DNA from: Fibrobacterales bacterium Fibro_02
GTDB taxonomy: Bacteria > Fibrobacterota > Fibrobacteria > Fibrobacterales > Fibrobacteraceae
DNA: 37,309 bases
NCBI GenBank assembly: GCA_001603905.1
Contig: LVAE01000018.1
Span: 1 to 37,309 of the forward strand
Reading direction: 5' to 3'
Part shown: positions 17,206 through 28,465 of the stretch, one piece after another
Layout: every line of letters begins with the position of its first letter
How positions within the stretch are numbered: position 1 is the stretch's first letter
Notes under the pieces: model-generated
What the model saw: the letters and a program-made list of their open reading frames with translations, nothing else
Told to the model about the DNA's origin: nothing
Database searches by the model: none
Made by a program: the position numbers and the translations under genes

Positions 17206-17706
17206 TCACTTGCAAAAATGTTTTAAAAAACTTTCAAAGATGACAGGCTCATCGTTCAGCAGGGCTTGGGTGAGCGAATTTCCTTTGTATGTAAGTTTGA
17301 GCGAGAAAAATGGTTCGCCACGTTCGAGAAGCGCCAGGAATATTAAGTCGCCGTCCCAGTGGGGGAGTTTGGCCACATCTTCCTTGGGGATCCATTCGAG
17401 CGTGCCCTCGTCGCATTCCTTGAGGGTGCCAGTGAATTCTGTCGCCGTGAACAGGTGCATGAATTCGGTCTGGTCCATGCCGTCGCTAATGAAGGTAACA
17501 ATCCCTCTGTACTTCGGGCGAATCAGCGTGAGGCCCGTTTCTTCGAGAGCCTCGCGCTTGATGCAGTCCTCGGGAGATTCCCATTCCTCGAACTTGCCGC
17601 CAATGCCTATCCACTTGTCCTTGTTGATATCATTCTTTTTCTTGACGCGGTGGAGCAGCAAGTACTTGCCGTCTTGTTCTATGTAACAGAGAGTTGTATT
17701 GAGCAT
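17206..17706 (-). CDS. Nudix hydrolase (MutT-like)
   Basis: The 166-aa protein carries an exact Nudix box from G37 to L59 (GGKFEEWESPEDCIKREALE followed by ETGL) with the metal-binding REALEE core R51-E52 and E55-E56. Downstream it has DEGTLEWIPKEDVAKLP and LPHWDGDLIFLALL, which resemble 8-oxo-dGTP diphosphatase-type members acting on purine nucleotides. The N terminus MLNTTLCYIEQDGKYLLLHR is typical of the MutT/YjhB group. The likely role is hydrolysis of an oxidised or surplus nucleoside diphosphate derivative; the exact substrate cannot be read from sequence. The gene stands alone, without a strong ribosome-binding site. Its leader contains two direct copies of CTACTTCCTAC (about 17712-17737). 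Confidence 0.9.
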   Translation of the reverse strand: MLNTTLCYIEQDGKYLLLHRVKKKNDINKDKWIGIGGKFEEWESPEDCIKREALEETGLTLIRPKYRGIVTFISDGMDQTEFMHLFTATEFTGTLKECDEGTLEWIPKEDVAKLPHWDGDLIFLALLERGEPFFSLKLTYKGNSLTQALLNDEPVIFESFLKHFCK

Positions 17707-17748
17707 GGTTTAGTAGGAAGTAGGCGGTAGGAAGTAGGTCGTCAAATT

Positions 17749-17787
17749 GTCATCCTGGAGCCACGAAGTGGCGAACGGGATCCAGTG
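17749..17787 (+). repeat. Dispersed GTCATCCT...GGATCC repeat
   Basis: This copy reads GTCATCCTGGAG at the left and GGGATCCAGTG at the right, with the internal palindromic bit CCACGAAGTGG. It matches the repeat family seen at 3499-3574, 21415, 25841 and 27985 and lies between the Nudix gene and the leuB terminator. Confidence 0.75.
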
Positions 17788-17810
17788 AAGAAGTTGGAGG
17801 CGAAATTCAG

Positions 17811-17831
17811 AAAACGCCCCTTGCGGGGCGT
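17811..17831 (-). terminator. leuB terminator
   Basis: A 7-bp GC-rich stem ACGCCCC/GGGGCGT (17814-17820, 17825-17831) closes TTGC and is followed on the minus strand by T4. Between it and the leuB stop is a further hairpin, CGGCTCGT/ACGAGCCG (17869-17888), with no T tract. Confidence 0.7.
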
Positions 17832-17930
17832 GATTTGCAATTACCTAAGGTTCTCTGTGAGCCACAAGCGGCTCGTCTTAACGAGCCGTGGTGGCGAGAG
17901 CACTTGCCAATCGTAGGTCCATTGTTGCAC

Positions 17931-20297
<2,367 letters not shown>

Positions 20298-20384
20298 AAC
20301 CGTTTTGAAATGGCTGTTTACGGGTGTATTCACAAGGTGCAAAAAAATGTTCCTTGCGACAAGAAAAATTGTATTTTCTAGAAG

Positions 20385-21467
20385 ATGATAAACTTTAAGA
20401 CCCCAGAACTTTCTGATCGGGCTTCGGTGACAAAGGCCGTGGCCGTTTCGGGCTATACCGGCAGTGACGCAAGCTTCGCGAACATTTTCCTGCTACGGAA
20501 AAAGTACGGCACGCAGATTGCGTTGCAAGACGGGTTCCTTTTCCGCTACTACAACGGGCAGGGGAGCCGCAGGGGCTATGCTTTCCCGCTCGGGTCGGGG
20601 GAGCCGCAAGCAGCTCTCGCACGTATTGTCGAAGATGCCCACAAATCGGGCCGTCCGCTGGAATTTTGCCTGGTCGACGAGCCGCGGGCACAGATTTTGC
20701 GGGAATATTTTAAGACAGCTGGGGCGGACAGCGCCGAGCCTCTACTCCATTTCGAAGAAAACCGCGGCGACAGCGACTACATCTATTCTGCCGAAAGCCT
20801 TGCCACCTTGGCTGGAAACCAGTACAAGAAAAAGCGCAACCATATCTCGCGTTTCAATAGGTCTTATTTGGACTACGAAATCTGCGCACTTACGTCGGAA
20901 AATTTTGCAGACGCGCTTGCGGTCGAAAAAAGCTGGCTCAACATCGAAACCTTGGGCGAATCCGGCGATACCGATTGCGAATGCACCTGCGAATGTCGCG
21001 AAGCCGCCTGGGCGGAACGCTCCGAAGATGAGAAATCCAGACTCTCGGAATACTGCGCCATCCGCGAGGCACTCGAAAACTTTGATGCTCTCGGCATGAA
21101 AGGGGCGGTACTCTATATTGGAGGAATTCCGGCCGGCATGACGATGGCGTCAGAAATTTTGCCCGGCGTCTGGGACATCCACTTCGAAAAAGTCATCGAT
21201 GAATACGCCGTGAATGGCGGTTATGCGATTATAAACAAACTATTTGCCGAAAAGCTCTGGGCTACGGGAGCTCATTTGATCAACCGCGAAGAGGATATCA
21301 ACATCGAAGGCCTCCGCAAGGCCAAACTCTCGTACTACCCGCAAACTATATTAGACAAGACGCATGCGGTCGTAGACGGCGAAACCTTATCAAGTCATCC
21401 CCGCGACTTTACTTGTCATCCTGAGCGAAGCGCGCAGCGCGAAGTCGAAGGATCCAGTCCGGAGTAA
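20385..21467 (+). CDS. DUF2156 (phosphatidylglycerol lysyltransferase C-terminal-like) protein
   Basis: The 360-aa protein matches the DUF2156/LPG-synthase C-terminal family, a double GNAT-like fold. Recognisable parts are FANIFLLRKKYG, QYKKKRNHISRFNRSY, ILPGVWDIHFEKVIDEY, GGYAIINKLFA and INREEDINIEGLRKAKLSYYPQTILDK, the last being the most conserved stretch of the family. Members with a membrane part transfer amino acids from tRNA to lipids; soluble ones like this have unknown acceptors. A Cys-rich insert lies at about 198-206 (CECTCEC). The last 15-18 residues (CHPERSAQREVEGSS) are not family sequence: they are encoded by a dispersed palindromic repeat, so the true domain ends near residue 340. 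The YkgJ-like gene starts 3 bases after the stop. Confidence 0.85.
   Translation: MINFKTPELSDRASVTKAVAVSGYTGSDASFANIFLLRKKYGTQIALQDGFLFRYYNGQGSRRGYAFPLGSGEPQAALARIVEDAHKSGRPLEFCLVDEPRAQILREYFKTAGADSAEPLLHFEENRGDSDYIYSAESLATLAGNQYKKKRNHISRFNRSYLDYEICALTSENFADALAVEKSWLNIETLGESGDTDCECTCECREAAWAERSEDEKSRLSEYCAIREALENFDALGMKGAVLYIGGIPAGMTMASEILPGVWDIHFEKVIDEYAVNGGYAIINKLFAEKLWATGAHLINREEDINIEGLRKAKLSYYPQTILDKTHAVVDGETLSSHPRDFTCHPERSAQREVEGSSPE
21415..21457 (+). repeat. Dispersed repeat inserted in the 3' end of the DUF2156 gene
   Basis: This copy starts GTCATCCTGAGCGAAGCG, has a central GCGCGCAGCGCG part and ends GAAGGATCCAG. It is read in frame and supplies most of the last 15 residues of the upstream protein. 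The next gene's GGAG ribosome-binding site follows directly at 21461. Confidence 0.85.
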
Positions 21468-21469
21468 TC

Positions 21470-21946
21470 ATGCTTTCTACCATCCTCTCCAAACACCAAT
21501 GCGCCGCCTGCAAATTCTGCTGCTCTTTCCGCAGGCAGAGCCTTTGGGAAACCCCGCTTTTCCCGCCTGAAGTCGTTGAAAAACTCAGCAAGCCGAATGA
21601 ATACGGCGTGGTGGGGGAGTTCCGCGACGGTCAAATTGTCCTTGGCGGCTACAAAACTGGTGATCCCGAAGAAGAAGTGCCCTGCACCTTCCTCGACCCG
21701 CAGAAAGGCTGCATTTTAAAGCCCGAAGATAAACCCTTTGACTGTTCCATCTGGCCGCTCCGCATCATGAATAAAGACGGAAAACTCGTCATCGCCCTCA
21801 CGCCCACATGCCCGAGCGTCGGCGCAGTTCCAAGTCAGGCACTCGTCAATCTCGTAGAAAACGGCCTCGGCGATAAGATTTTTGAATACGCCAAGACGCA
21901 TCCGGAAATCATCAAGGAATACCGCGAAGGATTCCCGATAATTTAA
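21470..21946 (+). CDS. YkgJ-family cysteine-cluster protein
   Basis: The 158-aa protein fits the YkgJ/FliB-like family of putative zinc- or iron-chelating proteins. The N terminus has a dense cluster (CAACKFCC, residues 11-18), followed by PCTFLDPQKGC and PFDCSIWPLR, giving the family's usual spread of Cys ligands; a last Cys is in TPTCPSVG. Some relatives methylate lysines in flagellin, but most have no known role. GGAG lies 5 bases before the ATG. The gap of 3 bases to the DUF2156 stop indicates co-transcription, although the intervening repeat in the upstream gene's tail could affect coupling. It converges with the flavodoxin-like gene, 21 bases apart and without a visible terminator. Confidence 0.82.
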   Translation: MLSTILSKHQCAACKFCCSFRRQSLWETPLFPPEVVEKLSKPNEYGVVGEFRDGQIVLGGYKTGDPEEEVPCTFLDPQKGCILKPEDKPFDCSIWPLRIMNKDGKLVIALTPTCPSVGAVPSQALVNLVENGLGDKIFEYAKTHPEIIKEYREGFPII

Positions 21947-21967
21947 TCCGATTGCGTTTTCACGCCT

Positions 21968-22552
21968 TTAATGCGAACCAAGTGACAAGGCAATCTTCTT
22001 GCATTTGGCAATTTCTTTGGGCGTAAGGCCATTTCGCTTATGGGTTCCGCCTTTTTGAATCACGCCTGCAATCTTGAAGCCGCTCCAGCAAAGCACTTCT
22101 TTCAGGGCGCGGACGGTTCCTGCCGACTGCTTGAACAAGATGTTAAACGGCCATGCCGTAGAACATGTGGTAACGATAACGGCCTTTTTCCCTTTTAACA
22201 GTGGAATCGGGTAATCGCGTTCGCTGTGGTCCATCATGCCGTAAACCCAGCGGTCGAATAGCATTTTGAGTTGCCCGGTCATGTTGCCCCAATAGCAAGG
22301 CGAACCGACCACAAGGGCGTCGCATTCTTGCACCAGGCGCAGAATCCGCTTCGCATCGTCCTCCGGCATCACGCAATCGTGAGCGCTACGGCATTTCATG
22401 CAGCCAATGCACGGGCGAAATTCCAACTTGCAGACATCAATGATTGTTACCTCGGTGCCCTTTTCAAACAGGGTATCACCTATGATATTTAACATCTGGC
22501 TGATGTTTCCGTCTTTGCGCGGGCTTGCATTCAAAATGACCACTTTTCTCAT
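21968..22552 (-). CDS. Flavodoxin-like NAD(P)H-dependent oxidoreductase
   Basis: The 194-aa protein has the flavodoxin fold of the NADPH-dependent FMN reductase group. It shows a phosphate-binding loop VVILNASPRKDGNISQ, a CIGCMKCR cysteine motif (about 51-58) typical of iron-sulfur flavoproteins, and VVGSPCYWGNMTGQLKMLFDRW for the flavin ring. These proteins usually shuttle electrons to small molecules or metal centres in the cytoplasm. The start was set at ATG 22552 with GGAG 7 bases ahead; the open frame extends 18 codons upstream without support. The Cys cluster suggests an iron-sulfur flavoprotein, but only CxxCxxC is seen, so a cluster is unproven. Both ends of this gene are repeated at 23957-24068, the mark of a lost second copy. 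Confidence 0.88.
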   Translation of the reverse strand: MRKVVILNASPRKDGNISQMLNIIGDTLFEKGTEVTIIDVCKLEFRPCIGCMKCRSAHDCVMPEDDAKRILRLVQECDALVVGSPCYWGNMTGQLKMLFDRWVYGMMDHSERDYPIPLLKGKKAVIVTTCSTAWPFNILFKQSAGTVRALKEVLCWSGFKIAGVIQKGGTHKRNGLTPKEIAKCKKIALSLGSH

Positions 22553-22687
22553 TGTGTCTCCATCCAAAAGAAACGTTCTTCTATAAAACTTTCCCCTGTT
22601 AAACACCCCAGAATCTAGAAAATGTCACTTTTGAACCAAGACGTCGTTTTTTGTCCGAATTTGGCGATTTTGTATTTCGTGAAAATT

Positions 22688-22716
22688 TTGACTCAATTAT
22701 AAGTTATATTTAGATT
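22688..22716 (+). promoter_or_regulatory. Probable promoter for the first FISUMP gene
   Basis: TTGACT (22688-22693) and TAGATT (22711-22716) are 17 bases apart; the -10 element matches only in part. The position, 24 bases before the ATG at 22740, is suitable. Confidence 0.45.
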
Positions 22717-22739
22717 GAAAATAACTGATGGAGTCCGTC

Positions 22740-23951
22740 ATGGCTTTGAACAGAAAGATAAATACTCGCGTCTCTAGCAAGAACGTCATTGCGAACCCCG
22801 TAGGGGTGAAGCAATCCATTGCCGTTCTTTCCTTCACCCTTCTCCTTGCCGCCTGCGGTGGAGACAGCAGTTCGGGCGCCAAGGACCCTGAACTAGCTGA
22901 AGGGAACGATACGGACCTGATGGTTGAAACCTTCGACGACCTGCTGGTTTGCAGCAGCAAACGCGAAGGTACGACAGCCTATGTGAAGGACGAAAAGAAC
23001 GCCTACGTGTGCGTAGCCGGCGACTGGACCTTGGACGGCGATGATCCCGCCGAAAAGAGCTCTTCGTCGAAAAAAACTTCTTCGAGCAGCGGCATGGCGA
23101 AGTTTTCATCGAGTTCGATAAAGTTGGAACTTTCGTCTTCTGTTGATGATCCTCAGTTGTCCAGCAGTGAAAAGTCGAGTAGCAGCGAGACAAGTGTGTA
23201 TAGTAGCAGTTCTACAGACGAGATAAAATGTCAAGAGCTTTTAGAAGGTGAAACGAACTGGAACTGGGATGTGCCGAAGGAATGCCGCTTCAACCCTGAT
23301 ATTGATTACGGCACGATGACTGATGAACGCGATGGCAAGGTTTACAAGACAGTGAAAATCGGTGATCAGACTTGGATGGCCGAGAACTTGAACTACGCCG
23401 ACAGTACAAAGACTCCGAGCCTGAAGGGTAAATCTTGGTGCTTCAACGATAGGGCTGCCAACTGCGACGTGGTCGGTCACCTTTACACCTGGGCGGCGGC
23501 AATAGACTCGGTGAAACTCGCAACCGATGCGGACAACCCGCAGGACTGTGGCTACGGCAAAACCTGCGACCTCGCTTCGGCAGGCTCAGCGACCTTGGTT
23601 CAGGGCATCTGCCCCGAGGGTTGGCACCTGCCAAGTTATGACGAATGGAAAACTCTGTTCGATGCCGTCGGCGGTCAAGATACGGCAAGCAAGGTTCTCA
23701 AGTCGCAGACGGGTTGGCATAGCAATGACTACGGAACGGATGCCTTCGGTTTTTCCGCCTTGCCTGTTGGCGGCAAGAACGACGTTGGCTACTTCGGCGC
23801 CTGGAGCACGTACTTTTGGAGTTCTACAGAGGTCAATAGCGGCCACGTGTACGACGTGTACTTGTACTACGGCCTCGGCAATGCGGGCCTGGCCGGCCTG
23901 GCCATCGAGAATAAGATCCTCGGGTTCTCTGTTCGTTGTCTCCGGGACTAG
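22740..23951 (+). CDS. FISUMP-domain lipoprotein with Ser-rich linker
   Basis: The start was set at ATG 22740, 6 bases after GGAG; an ATG 12 bases earlier lacks a site. The 403-aa protein has an unusually long signal peptide with lipobox LLAAC (Cys 39). A mature N-terminal part (about 50-100, with VCSSKREGTTAYVKDEKNAYVCVAGD in two pieces) resembles the short repeat often found before Fibrobacter Ser-rich linkers. The linker of Ser clusters (about 105-160) leads to a FISUMP domain (about 185-403): DGKVYKTVKIGDQTWMAENL, GICPEGWHLPSYDEWKTL, FGFSALPVGG, FWSSTE and a terminal FSVRCLRD. FISUMP proteins are exported surface lipoproteins of unknown function, related to the formylglycine/C-type lectin-like fold families. 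Part of the signal peptide (NVIANPVGVKQSI) is encoded by a dispersed repeat. Confidence 0.9.
   Translation: MALNRKINTRVSSKNVIANPVGVKQSIAVLSFTLLLAACGGDSSSGAKDPELAEGNDTDLMVETFDDLLVCSSKREGTTAYVKDEKNAYVCVAGDWTLDGDDPAEKSSSSKKTSSSSGMAKFSSSSIKLELSSSVDDPQLSSSEKSSSSETSVYSSSSTDEIKCQELLEGETNWNWDVPKECRFNPDIDYGTMTDERDGKVYKTVKIGDQTWMAENLNYADSTKTPSLKGKSWCFNDRAANCDVVGHLYTWAAAIDSVKLATDADNPQDCGYGKTCDLASAGSATLVQGICPEGWHLPSYDEWKTLFDAVGGQDTASKVLKSQTGWHSNDYGTDAFGFSALPVGGKNDVGYFGAWSTYFWSSTEVNSGHVYDVYLYYGLGNAGLAGLAIENKILGFSVRCLRD
22785..22817 (+). repeat. Dispersed GTCATTGCGA...GAAGCAATCC repeat inside a signal peptide
   Basis: These 33 bases have ends GTCATTGCGAAC and GTGAAGCAATCC around CCCCGTAGGGG, a palindromic repeat type usually found between genes. 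Here it is translated in frame and adds about 11 residues before the hydrophobic core of the lipoprotein signal peptide. Confidence 0.7.
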
Positions 23952-23956
23952 CGGTG

Positions 23957-24068
23957 ATGCGAACCAAGTGACAAGGCTATTTTCTTGCACTTGTGTCTCC
24001 TTCCAAAAGAAACGTTCTTCTATAAAACATTCCCTTGTTAAACACCCCAGAATCTAGAAAATGTCACT
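23957..24068 (-). pseudogene. Internal-deletion remnant of a second flavodoxin-like gene
   Basis: These 112 bases join two separate parts of the flavodoxin-like locus: 23957-23992 matches the 3' end of that gene (21971-22006) and 23991-24068 matches its ribosome-binding-site and leader region (22552-22629), with few mismatches and the same orientation. About 545 bases of coding sequence are missing between them. Both ends of the breakpoint carry CATT-like sequence, which suggests deletion at a short homology. The remnant starts 5 bases after the FISUMP stop, so the FISUMP gene is bracketed by direct repeats of the flavodoxin leader. It encodes nothing. Confidence 0.85.
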
Positions 24069-24104
24069 CATGGGGAAATCTTTCAAAAAATATGGGAAGA
24101 ACTT

Positions 24105-24460
24105 TTATTTGGAAGAAAAAGCCCATGTTTCGTCGTCTATCCACCATTCAAATAGATGATTTTCGAATATGGATAGGCCAATCATGTTGTTTCCCAAAAG
24201 AGCATAATAGGATGTACCTGAAGAAAGCCATAATGATCCGAAAACAATGTAGTAGGCAACAGATATTTCTTCTTTTTCCTCTTTGTAACCTTCATTGGCT
24301 TGCAATATTAGATTTGCCGTGCCTGCAATCGCAAAAACACTTCTCCCAAAATAAGGGCGGGGTCAATTTGTCTTTTCCTATCAACTTCGGGGACTACGCC
24401 ATCTTCGTTCGCAAATGCGATGGTGCATATTAAAAGTACGATGGCGATGAATTTGTTCAT
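24105..24460 (-). pseudogene. Small membrane-protein gene broken by a frameshift
   Basis: Two overlapping minus-strand frames read as one protein of about 118 residues. The first begins MNKFIAIVLLICTIAFA (a signal peptide or TM helix, start 24460), continues NEDGVVPEVDRKRQIDPALILG and then goes out of frame. In the other frame it continues RSVFAIAGTANLILQANEGY, EISVAYYIVFGSLWLSSG and SYYALLGNNMIGLSIF to a stop at 24105. A single missing G in the GGG tract (CCC at 24345-24347 on the plus strand) would restore one frame. Two or three hydrophobic segments suggest a small inner-membrane protein; the family is not recognised. It has no ribosome-binding site and sits just behind the dnaJ terminator. 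A sequencing error cannot be excluded. Confidence 0.55.
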
Positions 24461-24472
24461 GAATGTAATTAT

Positions 24473-24501
24473 AAAAAAAATCCCGGGCATTGCTGTCCGG
24501 G
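24473..24501 (-). terminator. dnaJ terminator
   Basis: An 8-bp stem CCCGGGCA/TGTCCGGG (24482-24489, 24494-24501; one G-T pair) closes TTGC and on the minus strand is followed by T8 (24473-24480). It ends the dnaJ transcript. Confidence 0.85.
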
Positions 24502-24556
24502 AGAATCTTTTTGGGGATTTCGGGGCGACGCCCCGTCACTTCCTACTGTCTACTTC

Positions 24557-25702
24557 CTATTTAAACAGATTCTTCATCTTCTCGAGGAAGGATTCTTCCT
24601 GTGCGGTTTCCTTGTCGTGCCTGAGTTCCGCGAGTTTCTGGTAGAGTTCCTTCTCTTCGCGGCTCAAATCCTTCGGGATTTCCACGCCGATGTTCACGTA
24701 GAGGCTTCCACGGTCGCCGCGCTTGTTCAGCGGGTACAGGCCCTGTTCGCGCAGGCGCAAGATGCTTCCGGCCTGAGTGCCGGCCGCAATCTTGATCTTC
24801 ACTTCGCCACCGTCCAGCGTCGGAATTCGTTGCGTACCGCCAAGGACCAGCTTGTGGACCGGCACCTTGATTTCGCAGTGTAAATCGTCGCCTTCGCGGG
24901 TGTAGAAGTCGTCGGGCTTTTCGGCAATGACCGCCAGCAAGTCGCCGCAGGCACCGCCGCGAGGCCCGCAGTTGCCTTCGCCACGCAGGTTCAGGTACTG
25001 GCCCTCGGCAACGCCCGCCGGAATCTTGATGGAAATCTCTTCCGTTTCCTGCACACGGCCTTCGCCATGGCAGTTGCTACACGGTTTCGCGATAACTTCA
25101 CCCGTACCGTTACAGGTGGGGCAGGCGCTCTCGGTAATCATCTGGAAAAATCCGCCTGTAGAGCGGCGCACACGACCCGTTCCATGACAGGTGCTGCATT
25201 CCTTGATGTCCTGGCCACCCTTACCGTTACATTCCGTACAAGGCGTGTAGCGTTTCAGGCGAACCTTCTTGGTGCAGCCTTCGAAGATTTCCTTGTAGCT
25301 GAGCGCCACCTTGATCTGCAAGTCGTTCCCGCGGGGAGGCCCGGCCTTGCGTGAGCTCCTGCGGCCACCGCCGCCAAAACCACCGAATCCGCCACCGAAA
25401 ATATCGCCGAAGTTCGCAAAGATATCCTCGACCGAGAATCCCTGGCCGCCGAATCCGCCGCCACCAAAGCCACCACCGGGGGCGTTAAAGCCGAACTGGT
25501 CATACTGCTTACGCTTCTCGGGGTTGCTGAGCACATCGTAGGCCTCGGCAGCCTCCTTGAACTTCTCTTCGGCTTCCTTGTCGCCCGGGTTCTTGTCCGG
25601 GTGGTACTTGATGGCAAGTTTCTTGTAGGCGTGCTTGATCTCGTCTGCACTCGCGTCCTTGCCGACGCCTAGAACTTCGTAATAATCTCTTTTTTCAGCC
25701 AT
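24557..25702 (-). CDS. dnaJ: Chaperone DnaJ
   Basis: The 381-aa Hsp40 co-chaperone delivers unfolded clients to DnaK and stimulates its ATPase. The J domain (1-70) has the HPD motif at 34-36. A Gly/Phe-rich segment (about 72-115) is followed by four zinc-binding CxxCxGxG repeats ([32 protein letters not shown]; about 148-215) and the C-terminal substrate-binding domains. All parts are complete, so this is a type I DnaJ. It lies 188 bases behind dnaK on the same strand, but a hairpin terminator and a dispersed repeat lie between them, so part of its transcription may be independent. The ribosome-binding site is weak (GAGCGAGCG). Confidence 0.97.
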   Translation of the reverse strand: MAEKRDYYEVLGVGKDASADEIKHAYKKLAIKYHPDKNPGDKEAEEKFKEAAEAYDVLSNPEKRKQYDQFGFNAPGGGFGGGGFGGQGFSVEDIFANFGDIFGGGFGGFGGGGRRSSRKAGPPRGNDLQIKVALSYKEIFEGCTKKVRLKRYTPCTECNGKGGQDIKECSTCHGTGRVRRSTGGFFQMITESACPTCNGTGEVIAKPCSNCHGEGRVQETEEISIKIPAGVAEGQYLNLRGEGNCGPRGGACGDLLAVIAEKPDDFYTREGDDLHCEIKVPVHKLVLGGTQRIPTLDGGEVKIKIAAGTQAGSILRLREQGLYPLNKRGDRGSLYVNIGVEIPKDLSREEKELYQKLAELRHDKETAQEESFLEKMKNLFK

Positions 25703-25725
25703 TTTTGCGCTCGCTCATTTTACGC

Positions 25726-25761
25726 AAAAAGGATTGCCCCCTAAAAGAGAGCCAATCCTTT
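25726..25761 (-). terminator. Terminator or attenuator between dnaK and dnaJ
   Basis: A 9-bp stem AAAGGATTG/CAATCCTTT (25728-25736, 25753-25761) with a 16-base loop runs into T5 on the minus strand. It should reduce read-through from dnaK into dnaJ. Confidence 0.65.
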
Positions 25762-25840
25762 CGTTTTGACGGCAGGTCTAGATCCTTCTCCCCGCAAGGG
25801 GGACCATGGATCACTAAGGGCTGAAGCCCAAGTGTCCAAA

Positions 25841-25875
25841 GTGACTTCGCGCTGCGCGCTCCGCTCAGGATGACA
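25841..25875 (-). repeat. Dispersed GTCATCCTGAGCG repeat between dnaK and dnaJ
   Basis: On the minus strand this reads GTGTCATCCTGAGCGGAGCG, then GCGCAGCGCGAAGTCAC. It matches the repeat at 21415-21457 except for its end. A second small palindrome (CCCCGCAAGGGG, about 25791-25802) is close by. Confidence 0.75.
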
Positions 25876-25890
25876 CTACCGTACGTCTAA

Positions 25891-27966
<2,076 letters not shown>

Positions 27967-27983
27967 TCATATTAAAACGCTCT

Positions 27984-28255
27984 GTCACCCTGGAGCCGAA
28001 GGCGATAGGGTCCATAGAAAGGGGAGGGGGAGGCATCCCCCTGGTTCGCACTCCGTTGCTCTCCACCCCCTCGCCTAAGGGCTCTGCCCTTAAAAACCCG
28101 ACATCAGGCAGCCCACGGCTCCAGAAATGTGCTCGTCTCGCTCACATGGATTCGGCCTTCGGCCTCTAATGTTCGCTCAACGACACATTTTCTTCCGCCT
28201 TAGGGCTAACTGTTTTACCACTAATTTGTCATGCCCGACTTGATCGGGCATCTCC
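27984..28255. repeat. Gene-free stretch with several palindromic repeat elements
   Basis: Between the dnaK leader and the terminator at 28.3 kb no gene is visible. The DNA holds a degenerate GTCA(C)CCTGGAGCC...GGGTCC element (about 27985-28013), a GGGGGA/TCCCCC hairpin (28026-28041), a TAAGGGC/GCCCTTA hairpin (28076-28092), and GTCATGCCCGACTTGATCGG followed by GCATCTCC (28228-28255), a third repeat type with an 8-bp stem. Confidence 0.65.
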
Positions 28256-28320
28256 ATTTCTACCCGAGAAAGAGTCATAACTGCTTAGCGGCCAGGCATT
28301 CGCCGTCGCTTTGTCTTGGC

Positions 28321-28354
28321 AAAAAAAAGAGCGAGTCTTTGTCAAGATTCGCTC
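28321..28354 (-). terminator. Terminator of the FISUMP/small-ORF unit
   Basis: A stem of 6 + 4 bp (GAGCGA/TCGCTC, then TCTT/AAGA after one mismatch; 28329-28354) is followed on the minus strand by T8 (28321-28328). It ends the transcript that includes the FISUMP gene and the 20-codon ORF. Confidence 0.85.
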
Positions 28355-28386
28355 AGGTTGAAATCAGGAGGAGCTTATGCGGCTAT

Positions 28387-28449
28387 TTATTGAAATTCCT
28401 GATCCTTGTAGACATCGGGCCAGAAAAGTTTTTTTTTCGGGTCTGCCAT
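28387..28449 (-). CDS. 20-aa ORF downstream of a FISUMP gene
   Basis: The ORF begins MADPKKKLFWPD and ends KDQEFQ, with TAA at 28387-28389. The sequence AGAGGTG lies 5 bases before the ATG, a site as good as those of the large genes around it. It starts 17 bases after the FISUMP stop and a strong terminator follows, so it would be the second gene of that transcript. The peptide is charged, with aromatic residues and no membrane segment or signal peptide; a soluble microprotein is implied. No family is recognised. It could be chance, since 20 codons is short, but the position, start site and terminator argue for translation. Confidence 0.5.
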   Translation of the reverse strand: MADPKKKLFWPDVYKDQEFQ

Positions 28450-28465
28450 AGTACACCTCTAGAGT

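Noticed and set aside
27984..28255. Possible small RNA or rRNA-like GC-rich block upstream of dnaK
   Set aside because: The hairpins correspond to separate short repeats; no promoter-terminator pair encloses them and no tRNA or rRNA signature was seen.
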